From an uncultured Eubacteriales bacterium (GTDB lineage: Bacteria; Bacillota; Clostridia; Oscillospirales; Oscillospiraceae): 64,000 nucleotides of DNA. Below are positions 35,321 to 43,894 of this stretch, in pieces. A program made the translations under genes and the position numbers. The stretch is from the NCBI GenBank assembly GCA_900546485.1, contig URDK01000001.1:58667-122666 (forward strand). Reading direction: 5' to 3'. Below the pieces are notes generated by a model. That model saw only the letters and a program-made list of their open reading frames with translations. It ran no database searches and was not told the origin of the DNA. Every line of letters starts with the position of its first letter. The stretch's first letter is position 1.

Positions 35321-35339
35321 TTGCGTTTTGTCCGAAAAA

Positions 35340-35384
35340 CTACCCGCTGCGGGTAGGGCGCAAAACAGCGGCACCCGGTAAAAT
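35340..35384 (+). promoter_or_regulatory. Palindrome CTACCCGC-T-GCGGGTAG plus -10 TAAAAT (copy 3)
   Basis: A perfect 17-bp palindrome (35340-35356) is followed after exactly 22 nt by TAAAAT (35379-35384), as in copies 1 and 2. It heads the long lipoprotein/envelope operon. Confidence 0.75.
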
Positions 35385-35437
35385 GAAACCATAGTAGAGC
35401 GCAGAGAAACAAAAACAGAAAGAAACGAGGTGTCGTC

Positions 35438-35491
35438 ATGCAAGTAACTGTAAACAGGAAAATGATGATGTCAAGGTGTGCAGTGAGATGA
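35438..35491 (+). CDS. 17-residue leader peptide upstream of the first lipoprotein
   Basis: ATG 35438 has its own site (ACGAGG) and encodes MQVTVNRKMMMSRCAVR. Its stop TGA overlaps the ATG of the lipoprotein gene (ATGA at 35488-35491), whose own ribosome site is weak. Translation of the lipoprotein may therefore depend on this leader. It contains three Met codons in a row and no obvious attenuator stem. Confidence 0.5.
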   Translation: MQVTVNRKMMMSRCAVR

Positions 35492-36822
35492 AACGAGTAT
35501 GGAAATCTATGCTGGCCTTGCTGCTGGCGCTCTGCCTGACGGCCTGCGGCGGCGCCCCCGGCGTCGGAGAAGAAGGGCCGCCCGAGTCTCCTGATGACAC
35601 AGCGACCTCCGCCCCTCCGTCCGACCATAGCTCCGACAGTTCATTGGGCGGTACCTATTGGACGGCTGTACAGCACGAGTCCTATAACGAAGCCTTTGAC
35701 CGCACTGAGGTAAGTCAAATGCCTACGGAAAGGTGGTGGGCCGATCTTTTCCTTAACGAGGATGGTACGGCACAATTTCGCGAAGTATTGGGAGACAGCT
35801 TTCAAGATTATCTGGGAGATGCAACCTGGTGGCTGGGAGTGGATAACACCCTGAGACTGGCAAGTGTGGATGACGGTGATAGCAATGAGATGAATGGCCG
35901 CATTGAAGATGAGAGTATCATATTGGAATCTGTTTATGGAGATCGGTTCTATTTTGAAAAAGCGGAGCGGCCGGGCCCGGGCGGCGAACTGTGCATCGCA
36001 AATCTGCACGGGACATGGCACATGACCACAGGAGAGGTGGAGGGCTGGAGCTATAACGCTCGGGAAGAAGGCCTGGCCTCCACGCTGGTTTTTGAAAGCA
36101 GGTGGAGCGACGCCATCGAGGGATATGTGCTGAGCGCGGATTATTACTTTGCGGACTTTCTGGATACGGATGAGCCGGAATACCGGCAGGAAGCCGAGCT
36201 TCGGACGGAGCTGCTGGAGGAACCGCTGTTCCACGGCCTCTCCAACGAGCTTTGGAGCGTCCGGCTCTATCATGATGATACCGGCGCGGAGTTCTTTCTC
36301 ACGCTGACCGATCCGGATACGCTGTATCTCCAGGAGCATTACGAGAAGGACGGCGCTCCGGCGGTCCGCACGGCGGTCTACCAGCGGGTAGACGCATTCC
36401 TGCCGGAAACGCTGCAGACGGCTTTGTATGAGGAGCCCTCTGACTGCCTGACCTTCTACTGGCCCAACCCACCGGACGATGTATCCGCATGGCTGGAGGT
36501 ACTGCCGGTCACAAAGCTGGAGCCGGATGGACTGGACAGGCTGCTGGTGGTGGGGCGCTGGTATGAAACACAGATCCGGTTCTGTACGGGCGAGCCCCTG
36601 TGGGATGACAGCGGACGGCTTCTGGATTGGGTCACGGACGAGATCCTGTACGACGAAACGCTCACCATTGATGAACCTCGGTGGTTTTCCCTGACGATCC
36701 CGGAAGGCGTACCGAACCTGTGCCTGCACATCAAGCGCCCCTGGGAGGATTTTTGGTACCTCTGGCCTATCACCGACACAAACGGGTATCTGGTGGATGG
36801 GTGGACGTTCCTGACACCATAA
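35488..36822 (+). CDS. Secreted lipoprotein of unknown function
   Basis: The 444-residue protein has a lipobox (LTAC, Cys near residue 20), a Pro/Ser/Asp-rich linker, then a beta-rich mature domain with many Trp, Tyr, Asp and Glu residues. It has no recognised catalytic motif. It is the first large gene of the operon under palindrome copy 3, and it belongs to a group of similar-sized lipoproteins in this block (41.3, 42.8, 43.9 and 47.7 kb). It probably faces the cell wall. Confidence 0.65.
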   Translation: MKRVWKSMLALLLALCLTACGGAPGVGEEGPPESPDDTATSAPPSDHSSDSSLGGTYWTAVQHESYNEAFDRTEVSQMPTERWWADLFLNEDGTAQFREVLGDSFQDYLGDATWWLGVDNTLRLASVDDGDSNEMNGRIEDESIILESVYGDRFYFEKAERPGPGGELCIANLHGTWHMTTGEVEGWSYNAREEGLASTLVFESRWSDAIEGYVLSADYYFADFLDTDEPEYRQEAELRTELLEEPLFHGLSNELWSVRLYHDDTGAEFFLTLTDPDTLYLQEHYEKDGAPAVRTAVYQRVDAFLPETLQTALYEEPSDCLTFYWPNPPDDVSAWLEVLPVTKLEPDGLDRLLVVGRWYETQIRFCTGEPLWDDSGRLLDWVTDEILYDETLTIDEPRWFSLTIPEGVPNLCLHIKRPWEDFWYLWPITDTNGYLVDGWTFLTP

Positions 36823-36851
36823 CAAAATAAAACAAGAGAGGAGATCGCATT

Positions 36852-38276
36852 ATGGGACTGATCAAAGCTGCATTGGGCGCAGCCGGCGGCGTGATGGCCG
36901 ACCAGTGGAAGGAATTCTTCTACTGCGAAGCCATCCCCGCGGATGTGCTGGCGGTAAAGGGAAAGAAGAAGGCCACAGGCCGCTCCAGCAACACCAAGGG
37001 GGATGACAACATCATCACCAATGGCTCTGTCATCGCCGTGGCCAACGGCCAGTGTATGCTCATCGTGGAGCAGGGCAAGGTGGTGGATATGTGCGCCGAG
37101 CCGGGCGAGTACACCTACGATATGTCCACCGAGCCCAGCCTCTTCACCGGCGATCTGGGGGAATCCATCAAGGGCGTGTTCCAGAACATCGGCAAGCGCT
37201 TCACCTTCGGCGGCGAGGCCCCCAAGGACCAGCGCATCTACTATTTCAACACCAAGGAGCTCACCGGCAACAAGTACGGAACCCCCAGCCCCGTCCCCTT
37301 CCGGGTGGTGGACCAGCGGGCGGGTATCGACATCGATATCGCCATCCGCTGCTTCGGCGAGTACAGCATCCGCCTGAAAAACCCCATGCTGTTCTATACC
37401 AATGTCTGCGGCAACGTCAGCGAGGACTTTAAGACCGAGCAGATCGCGGGGCAGATGAAGACGGAGCTGCTCACCGCCCTGCAGCCCGCATTCGCAAAGA
37501 TCTCGGAAATGGGTATCCGTTACTCCGCTCTCCCCGGCCACACCCTGGAGCTGGCAGAAGCCCTCAACGAGCAGCTCTCCTCCCGGTGGCGGGACCTGCG
37601 GGGCATGGAGATCGTTTCCTTTGGCGTCTCCAGCGTCAAGGCCAATGAGGAAGACGAGCAGATGATTAAGGAGCTGCAGCGCAACGCAGCCTTTATGGAC
37701 CCCACCCGGGCGGCGGCCCATCTGGTGGGCGCACAGGCCAGCGCCATGCAGTCCGCGGCCAGCAACCCCAATGCCGGTCCCGCTATGGCTTTTATGGGCA
37801 TGGGGATGGCTGGACAGATGGGCGGAATGAACGCCCAGAATCTCTATCAGATGGGCGCGCAGCAGCAGGCTCAGCCCACCCCCGCACCTGTACCCACGCC
37901 CCCGCCTGCCGCCCCTGGCTGGACCTGCGCCTGCGGACAAAGCGGCATCACCGGCAGCTTCTGCCCTAACTGCGGCAGCAAAAAGCCGGAGCCCAAGCCG
38001 GCAGCAGAGAGCTGGCAGTGTACCTGCGGTGCAGCCGTCACCGGAAAATTCTGCCCAGAGTGCGGCAAGCCCCGGCCCGCAGCGGACGGCTGGACCTGTT
38101 CCTGCGGCGCGGTGAACAAAGGGAAATTCTGCGCGGAGTGCGGGGCGAAAAAGCCCGCCGGCGTGCCCCAGTACAAATGCGACAAATGCGGCTGGGAGCC
38201 GGACGATCCCGCCCATCCGCCCAAGTTCTGCCCGGAGTGCGGCGATCCCTTTGACGATGGCGATGTGCAGGGATGA
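36852..38276 (+). CDS. SPFH-domain protein with C-terminal zinc ribbons (YdjI-like)
   Basis: The 474-residue protein has an N-terminal SPFH-type domain (about 30-290, with ADVLAVKG, PVPFRVVDQRAGIDIDIAIRC and MEIVSFGVSSVKANEED) and a Met/Gly/Gln-rich linker. Several zinc ribbons follow from about residue 356 (CACGQSG..CPNCGSKK, CTCGAA..CPECGK and others). This plan matches B. subtilis YdjI, which works with the PspA-like YdjF, YdjG and YdjH at the membrane under envelope stress. YdjG- and YdjH-like genes lie 7-10 kb further on, but I find no PspA gene in the window. Confidence 0.8.
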   Translation: MGLIKAALGAAGGVMADQWKEFFYCEAIPADVLAVKGKKKATGRSSNTKGDDNIITNGSVIAVANGQCMLIVEQGKVVDMCAEPGEYTYDMSTEPSLFTGDLGESIKGVFQNIGKRFTFGGEAPKDQRIYYFNTKELTGNKYGTPSPVPFRVVDQRAGIDIDIAIRCFGEYSIRLKNPMLFYTNVCGNVSEDFKTEQIAGQMKTELLTALQPAFAKISEMGIRYSALPGHTLELAEALNEQLSSRWRDLRGMEIVSFGVSSVKANEEDEQMIKELQRNAAFMDPTRAAAHLVGAQASAMQSAASNPNAGPAMAFMGMGMAGQMGGMNAQNLYQMGAQQQAQPTPAPVPTPPPAAPGWTCACGQSGITGSFCPNCGSKKPEPKPAAESWQCTCGAAVTGKFCPECGKPRPAADGWTCSCGAVNKGKFCAECGAKKPAGVPQYKCDKCGWEPDDPAHPPKFCPECGDPFDDGDVQG

Positions 38277-39238
38277 CCCGTGGAAGAAAAACCGCCGTAT
38301 TTTCTGTTGTAGGTCTGTTCCTGCTTCTGGCGGCTGCGGGATATTGTTTCAGAGGTCATCAGGGAGGTGATTCATCCATACAGAAGAAATCTGCCGTGCC
38401 GCCCGGTACCTTGACCGGCGTCACATACAGCCACACCAGCGGCATGGTTGCCAGAGCGGATTTTGCCATCACGCTTTCGCCGGAGGCCATTCTGGAAACA
38501 AGCTATTATCCGGCCCTTGCTCCGGATACGGCGGAGGACGAGGACTGGTATCATCCGTCCACCAAAGAGAATGTCCCCATCACCGCGGCTCAGTGGTCGG
38601 ATGTGGAGCAGATCATTCTGGAGCTCTACCCGCTGATGGAGCCCATCCCGGAAAACCGGCGTGAGGTGAAGCTGCCACCGGGGATCGAAGTCATGGATGG
38701 CGGGGACTCCACCAGCCTGATCCTGACATGGAGCACAGAAGACGGAACACAGAGCATCCGTTATGATCCGCCAAACGACCGCCGTATCCATACGCTGATC
38801 GCTCTGCTGGAGGAGCTGGCCGACCCCATTGGACGGGAGATCCCCCGCTATGACCCGCCGGAGCTGAGCGGCTTCTATATGGTTCAGTCCGGGGCTCTCT
38901 TCTCCAAAGACTATTCCTTCCAATTCGACCGGGGTCCGTCTGTTGTGTACGGAGAGGACGCCCCCTATATCCTCCGGGCCAGATTTACCCCGTCCGGTCG
39001 GAAGCAGGAGATCTGGAGTGACTGGGCCGTGTCAGATGAGGAGTGGGATGCCTTCACCGCGTTTGCGGAGGAGATCCGTCTGGAAGAACAGCCGGACGGC
39101 AGCTCTGAAAAGCCGGCCTGCACCCTCTATTACTCTGACGGCAAACAGCAGCAGAAGAAATTGGATCAGGAAACAGCGAAGCAGCTCCGGGCGTATTTTA
39201 CAGAGCTGGCCCTGTGCCTGCTGGATGAACAGCCATAG
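38273..39238 (+). CDS. Membrane-anchored extracellular protein, unknown function
   Basis: The 321-residue protein has one N-terminal helix (about residues 9-26) and an extracellular alpha/beta domain. It overlaps the SPFH gene by 4 bp (ATGA), so the two are made together. No lipobox and no catalytic motif are seen. Its coupling to the SPFH protein suggests that it acts at the same membrane site. Confidence 0.6.
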   Translation: MTRGRKTAVFSVVGLFLLLAAAGYCFRGHQGGDSSIQKKSAVPPGTLTGVTYSHTSGMVARADFAITLSPEAILETSYYPALAPDTAEDEDWYHPSTKENVPITAAQWSDVEQIILELYPLMEPIPENRREVKLPPGIEVMDGGDSTSLILTWSTEDGTQSIRYDPPNDRRIHTLIALLEELADPIGREIPRYDPPELSGFYMVQSGALFSKDYSFQFDRGPSVVYGEDAPYILRARFTPSGRKQEIWSDWAVSDEEWDAFTAFAEEIRLEEQPDGSSEKPACTLYYSDGKQQQKKLDQETAKQLRAYFTELALCLLDEQP

Positions 39239-39282
39239 TACGCAAATCGATCCATAAAAACAGAACATAGGAGGTACTACAA

Positions 39283-39684
39283 ATGAAAGGTCAGAAGATT
39301 TTGAAAGTCACATCCATTCTCATGATCATCGGCGGCATCATCGCCGCCATCGCCGGCGTCATCGCCATTCTCGGCGTCAGCGCCCTGGCAGCCCTGTCGG
39401 GGAGCGCGGAGGGTACCGGCCTGCTCTATGCCAGCTCCATTCTTGTAACTGTGGCCTCTGTGATCCAGTTTATCGCAGGCATTAAGGGCATCGGGGCCTG
39501 CAGCGTACCCCAGAAGGCCGTTTCCTGTGTCAAATGGGGCATTATCATTGCAATCTTAGCAATCATCTCCATCATCATCGGCCTTGTAGGCGGAGGCCAG
39601 TTCAGCATCACCAGTCTGGTGCTCAACCTTCTGCTGCCGGGATTGTATGTCTACGGCGCCATGCAGATGAAGGTCACCGCGTAA
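39283..39684 (+). CDS. Small four-helix membrane protein
   Basis: The 133-residue protein consists mainly of four hydrophobic helices (about 10-38, 48-70, 85-105 and 109-128) with short loops. AGGAGG precedes the start. It resembles generic DUF-type membrane proteins that accompany stress or envelope operons, with no transport motif visible. Confidence 0.65.
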   Translation: MKGQKILKVTSILMIIGGIIAAIAGVIAILGVSALAALSGSAEGTGLLYASSILVTVASVIQFIAGIKGIGACSVPQKAVSCVKWGIIIAILAIISIIIGLVGGGQFSITSLVLNLLLPGLYVYGAMQMKVTA

Positions 39685-39709
39685 GCGGCTTCAGAAAGGG
39701 GTGCAGATG

Positions 39710-40558
39710 ATGGGGCTCTTTGGAAAACTATTTGATAAAAAGGAATGCTCGGTCTGCGGCGGCGAGATCGGGCTGCTGGGTAACCGCAAGCTGGAGGACG
39801 GCAATCTGTGCAAGGAATGCGCCGCCAAGCTCTCCCCCTGGTTCAGCGACCGCCGCCAGAGCACGGTGGCGGAGATCCAGGAACAGCTGGCCTACCGGGA
39901 GGCCAATCAAGCCAAGGTATCCTCTTTTCGCGCCACCCGTACTCTGGGTGAGCGTACCAAGGTGCTGCTGGACGAGGATGCGGGTCTGTTTATGGTCACC
40001 TCCGCCAGAAATTGGGAGGAGGCCAATCCGGATGTGCTGTCCTTCTCCGATGTGACCGGCTGCAAGCTGGACATCGACGAGCGCAGGACGGAGATCGAAT
40101 ACAGGGATAAGGATGGAGAGCGGCAGAGCTTCAATCCCAAACGGTATGCCTATTCCTACGATTTCTACATCGTGATCAACGTCAACAATCCCTATTTCAG
40201 CGAGATCCGCTTCCAGCTCAACAGCAGCTCAGTGGATAACGATGAGGAAACACTGCTGGATGGGCCCGACGCCATGCGCAGACCCCGCGGGGCTCTCCGG
40301 GCTAAAGCCGGCGGAATGAGCGGCGGCTCCCTGACCTCCAACGCGGAGGAGGTGCGCTCCAGCGTGGAATACCGGCAATATGAGGAAATGGGCTGTGAGA
40401 TCCGGGATGCGCTGTTGCAGGTCCGGCAGCAGGCGCGGGAGGAAGCGGCCGCGGCCGCAGCACCCAAGGCGGCGGTGACCTGTCCGTACTGCGGGGCGAC
40501 CACCACACCGGATGCCAGCGGCTGCTGCGAGTTTTGCGGCGGCGCAATCAACGGATAA
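39710..40558 (+). CDS. DUF4428-type protein with N- and C-terminal zinc sites
   Basis: The start is ATG 39710 (MGLFGKLF), 9 nt after AAAGGG; ATG 39707 is equally in frame. The 282-residue protein begins with a zinc-ribbon-like CSVCGGEIG..CKECAAKL and continues with a domain of PH-like character (about 60-190). An Ala-rich helix precedes a final ribbon (CPYCGATTT..CEFCGG). This is the DUF4428 layout seen beside SPFH/zinc-ribbon genes in Clostridia. A membrane- or lipid-associated adaptor role is inferred. Confidence 0.7.
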   Translation: MGLFGKLFDKKECSVCGGEIGLLGNRKLEDGNLCKECAAKLSPWFSDRRQSTVAEIQEQLAYREANQAKVSSFRATRTLGERTKVLLDEDAGLFMVTSARNWEEANPDVLSFSDVTGCKLDIDERRTEIEYRDKDGERQSFNPKRYAYSYDFYIVINVNNPYFSEIRFQLNSSSVDNDEETLLDGPDAMRRPRGALRAKAGGMSGGSLTSNAEEVRSSVEYRQYEEMGCEIRDALLQVRQQAREEAAAAAAPKAAVTCPYCGATTTPDASGCCEFCGGAING

Positions 40559-40606
40559 GAATACCTTGGAGCAATAGAAAACAACGAAAATGAAAGGAGC
40601 TTCACC

Positions 40607-41290
40607 ATGAAAAAGTATGAAATTTTAGGAGAAAATCTGCCGGTCGTCGTATGTGAATTGTCCCCAGGCGAATCCATGATCACGGAGAGCGGCAGCATGA
40701 GCTGGATGAGCCCAAACATGAAAATGGAAACCACCACCGGAGGCGGTATGAAGAAGATGCTGGGGCGGCTGGTGTCCGGCGATTCCGCATTCCAGAACAA
40801 GTTCACCGCAGAGGGCGGGGACGGGATCATCGCCTTCGCGTCCAGCTTTCCCGGGGCCATCAAGGCCCTGCAGATCAGCGCAGGCCGGTCCATGATCGTG
40901 CAGAAAAGTGCGTTTCTTGCCTCCGAGGAGGGCGTGGAACTATCCATGCACTTCCAGAAAAAACTGGGGAAAGGGCTGTTTGGAGGCGAAGGCTTCATCA
41001 TGCAACGGCTGAGCGGGAGCGGAACCGCCTTTATCGAGATCGACGGACATGCAGCAGAGTATGAACTGAGTGCTGGGCAGGAACTGGTGGTCAGCACAGG
41101 GTACCTGGCGGCCATGGAGGAGAGCTGCACTATGGATGTGGTAGCGGTCAAAGGCGCCAAAAATATGCTGCTGGGCGGAGAGGGTGTTTTTAATACCGTT
41201 GTCAGAGGGCCTGGCAAGGTTATTTTGCAGACCATGCCCATCAGCAAGGTTGCCGAGCTGCTGACTCCGTTTTTTGCCGACAAAAAATAG
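40607..41290 (+). CDS. AIM24/TIGR00266-family protein
   Basis: The 227-residue protein begins KKYEILGENLPVVVCELSPGE and has the repeating beta-strand pattern of the AIM24 family, with MITESGSMSWM, FLASEEGVELSMHF and VVSTGYLAAMEESC. Bacterial members are found in envelope-stress and toxin-resistance neighbourhoods; their biochemical role is not settled. It follows the DUF4428 protein in the same operon, with AAAGGAGC before the ATG. Confidence 0.8.
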   Translation: MKKYEILGENLPVVVCELSPGESMITESGSMSWMSPNMKMETTTGGGMKKMLGRLVSGDSAFQNKFTAEGGDGIIAFASSFPGAIKALQISAGRSMIVQKSAFLASEEGVELSMHFQKKLGKGLFGGEGFIMQRLSGSGTAFIEIDGHAAEYELSAGQELVVSTGYLAAMEESCTMDVVAVKGAKNMLLGGEGVFNTVVRGPGKVILQTMPISKVAELLTPFFADKK

Positions 41291-41312
41291 AAATAAAAAG
41301 AGGTGAATGGCC

Positions 41313-42779
41313 ATGAAAAACAAGTCAAAGATATCGTGTCTGCTTCTCGCGGCGATGATGCTGTTCAGCCTCACTGCCTGCGGCAAGGACAACCCGGAGC
41401 CCAGCTCGACATCGGAAGGAACCGAGCAGACAAAGCCTCCTGTGGAAGCGGGAAGTGGAACAACGATCCATACAAATCTGTGGGATCTTACTTATGATGA
41501 GGCGGACGGCTGGGTCTATGAGCAGGACGACTTTCATGACGATGAAACATCCTCCAAGATCATTCTGACGCTTCCCAAGGAGGGAGAGGAAGGGAGCATT
41601 GTCGATGCGGAGATCCGCGTTTCCGTGGAAGAGCCGTATACCTTCCGCGACTATCTCACCAGTTATGGCTTTGATGAGTACGAATATGCAGTCGATCAGG
41701 CCTATGATCTTACTCCCGTCGGCGGCATCGATTGCCTCAAAGCAGAAGGAAACTATTGGGGATCCCCCTGCCTGCGGTATATGAACCGGGTGGAGGGCGC
41801 GGGAGCCACCGTATTTATGGAGATCATCGGCGAGTACGAGGATGAGCGTGTAGACAAGCTGCTCTCCGGCCTGACGATCCATCTGGAGGATACCGGAAAC
41901 GAGGATGGCCCCTGGTACTGGGAGGGTGAGCCCTTTTCCGCCCAGCCCCGTAGCGTCATGGTGGGGACGTATACGCTCAGCAGCCAGTGGCTGCCTATTA
42001 CAGACTGCATCATCACAAAGGAGACCTTCAATCACGCGGCTGCTGTCACGGGAGATCAGGCTTACCTTCTGGTGGACGGAGAATTGAAGCGCTTCGATTA
42101 CGACGGCGCCTCTTTGAAATTTGCGGAGGATATTGTGCTGGACGCGGAATATGAGGATATTTCCGCCGACACCACAGGGACCCTCTGGCTGGCGAATTTT
42201 ATGGAGCCGCTGATCAGCTGGAAGGACGACGCACAGACGGCGTCCTATGAGGGCCCGGATCACGTCACCATGCACCCATCCGGGACCTGGGGCGTCAGCT
42301 GGTTCTCCGGACCGGAATGTGAAAAGATCACGCTCTCCGGCGGAGCTCTCAAGACGGAGCCAATGGTATTCCAGGAAGTAGATACACTCAACCATCTGCT
42401 GATGGACGAAAACCACATCTATGCCTGTGGCTCTGCTGCGGATGGCAGCGGTCACAAGGTGTTTGTCTATGATACGGCAGGCAGCTTGCAGTTAACGCTG
42501 ACAGATTCCGACGGAGGCGGCCTGGGAAGCATTACATTTATCACAGAGACTGCAAACGGCTATCTTGCTTTGGATGGAAATATGCGAGAGGTGGTGCTCT
42601 GGAGCAAGGACGGCGCCTATCTCGGCGAGGCGGATGACGGCGACCTGTTCGGCACGGACTATCCCTGGTTCTGCGGCGGCGTGAAGCTGGCTGACGGCAG
42701 CATCCTTGCTATTATGACCGAAGACAGAGCAGACGAGTCCGCAATGGAACTGGTGGCATTCAAACTCAGCGGCTTTTAA
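41313..42779 (+). CDS. Secreted lipoprotein, possible beta-propeller
   Basis: The start is ATG 41313, 8 nt after AGAGGTG. The 488-residue protein has a lipobox (LFSLTACGK) identical to that of the next gene, then an N-terminal domain (about 45-180) and a longer beta-rich part with repeated short strand motifs (AYLLVDGELKRFDYDG, IYACGSAADGSGHKVFVYD, YLALDGNMREVVLWSKDG). These look like propeller blades. It is probably an extracellular binding or scaffold protein. Confidence 0.65.
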   Translation: MKNKSKISCLLLAAMMLFSLTACGKDNPEPSSTSEGTEQTKPPVEAGSGTTIHTNLWDLTYDEADGWVYEQDDFHDDETSSKIILTLPKEGEEGSIVDAEIRVSVEEPYTFRDYLTSYGFDEYEYAVDQAYDLTPVGGIDCLKAEGNYWGSPCLRYMNRVEGAGATVFMEIIGEYEDERVDKLLSGLTIHLEDTGNEDGPWYWEGEPFSAQPRSVMVGTYTLSSQWLPITDCIITKETFNHAAAVTGDQAYLLVDGELKRFDYDGASLKFAEDIVLDAEYEDISADTTGTLWLANFMEPLISWKDDAQTASYEGPDHVTMHPSGTWGVSWFSGPECEKITLSGGALKTEPMVFQEVDTLNHLLMDENHIYACGSAADGSGHKVFVYDTAGSLQLTLTDSDGGGLGSITFITETANGYLALDGNMREVVLWSKDGAYLGEADDGDLFGTDYPWFCGGVKLADGSILAIMTEDRADESAMELVAFKLSGF

Positions 42780-42791
42780 GGAGGATCTGAC

Positions 42792-43802
42792 ATGAAACGC
42801 ACGAGGTTATTCTGCGTCCTGTTTGCGGTGGCGATGCTGTTCAGCCTCACCGCCTGTGGCAAGGGCACACCGGCAGAGTCCAATTTGATCAAACTCGGAG
42901 ATTATGAACTGCTCTATAAAGGGGCCAGCATCATGGAGGACTCAGATGGAAACGACGCGCTCGTCCTGACGCTGGATTTTACCAACAACAGCAAGGACAG
43001 CGGCTCCTATGTCTGGTCAGTCTCTGAAACAGCGATGCAGAACGGCGCAGAGCTGGCCGTCGCCACCGTCTTTACGGACAGCGACTCCTACGACACGGTG
43101 ATCGACAGTCAATTTACGGATGTCGCGCCGGGTGAAACCCTTGAACTCCGCACCGCCTTTGTGCTGGCGGATACCACCAGCAAGGTCGAGGTGACCTTTG
43201 AGGAGGCGTTCGGTGACAAAAACGGTAAAATCACCGTTGATCCGTCCACACTCAGCCGGGAAACGGCGGGAAGCGGTACAGGTCAGGATACTGGGACCGG
43301 AGATATACTGCTGGACTGGTGGAACGGTGACTGGTACGGCTGGTGGACTATGACTGGATGCTCCGGCTATTACGAGGATATGGAGGGCGCCTGGTGGGAC
43401 ATCTGTGGTGCCATTGACATCGGCGAAGACGGCATGGGCACTGTCACCCTCTGGGATGAGGACTACACGAAATCGGAACCGATGGTCTCTGCGTCAGTCA
43501 GCCTCAGTGGTGATGGAACCAGCATATATGGCACCATGACATCCGAGGGCGGTTCCTTTACGGATATTGCGCTGGAGCACGGGGAGTGGATCGTTGATCC
43601 GGGACTGGTGGACTATGGGGACATGATCCACATTGACGGTGATTACGAAAACGGCGGAGATGCATTCCACTATGATATCTACCTGCGCCCGTGGGGGACC
43701 TATTGGGTGGATGTGGACGAGGAGGATCTGCCCAATCTCTATGACAGCTGGTATCTGCCTCTGATCGATGCGGAGGAGCCTATGCCGGACAGCATCGGAT
43801 GA
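42792..43802 (+). CDS. Lipoprotein with DUF5067-like domain
   Basis: The 336-residue protein has a lipobox LFSLTACGK and an N-terminal domain (about 30-150) with YELLYKGASIMEDSDGNDAL and TNNSKDSGSYVWS, matching DUF5067-type extracellular proteins. A Trp/Gly-rich second domain follows (DWWNGDWYGWWTM near 175-187). AAGGAGG precedes the ATG. The second domain shares general style with the lipoproteins at 43.9 and 47.7 kb. Confidence 0.65.
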   Translation: MKRTRLFCVLFAVAMLFSLTACGKGTPAESNLIKLGDYELLYKGASIMEDSDGNDALVLTLDFTNNSKDSGSYVWSVSETAMQNGAELAVATVFTDSDSYDTVIDSQFTDVAPGETLELRTAFVLADTTSKVEVTFEEAFGDKNGKITVDPSTLSRETAGSGTGQDTGTGDILLDWWNGDWYGWWTMTGCSGYYEDMEGAWWDICGAIDIGEDGMGTVTLWDEDYTKSEPMVSASVSLSGDGTSIYGTMTSEGGSFTDIALEHGEWIVDPGLVDYGDMIHIDGDYENGGDAFHYDIYLRPWGTYWVDVDEEDLPNLYDSWYLPLIDAEEPMPDSIG

Positions 43803-43810
43803 CACCGGAA

Positions 43811-43850
43811 TGGGGATCGTTCCCGCCCCATTTGGGGCGGAGCGATCCCC
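43811..43850 (+). terminator. Strong stem-loop between lipoprotein genes
   Basis: Arms beginning GGGGATCG and ending CGATCCCC pair over about 17 bp with one bulge, around a short ATTT loop. No strong T-run follows, so it may reduce rather than stop read-through into the next gene. Confidence 0.5.
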
Positions 43851-43894
43851 GTTTGCGCAATGGTATGGAGCAGTGACGTTTGAAAGGAGCGGTT

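Noticed and set aside
31490..35443. 1317-codon frame opposite the SLH gene
   Set aside because: It is a mirror effect of codon bias in the SLH gene; it has no ribosome site or recognisable domain.
38629..38645. CTACCCGCTGATGGAGC as a fourth palindrome copy
   Set aside because: Only the left half matches, and it lies inside a coding sequence with no -10 at the fixed distance.
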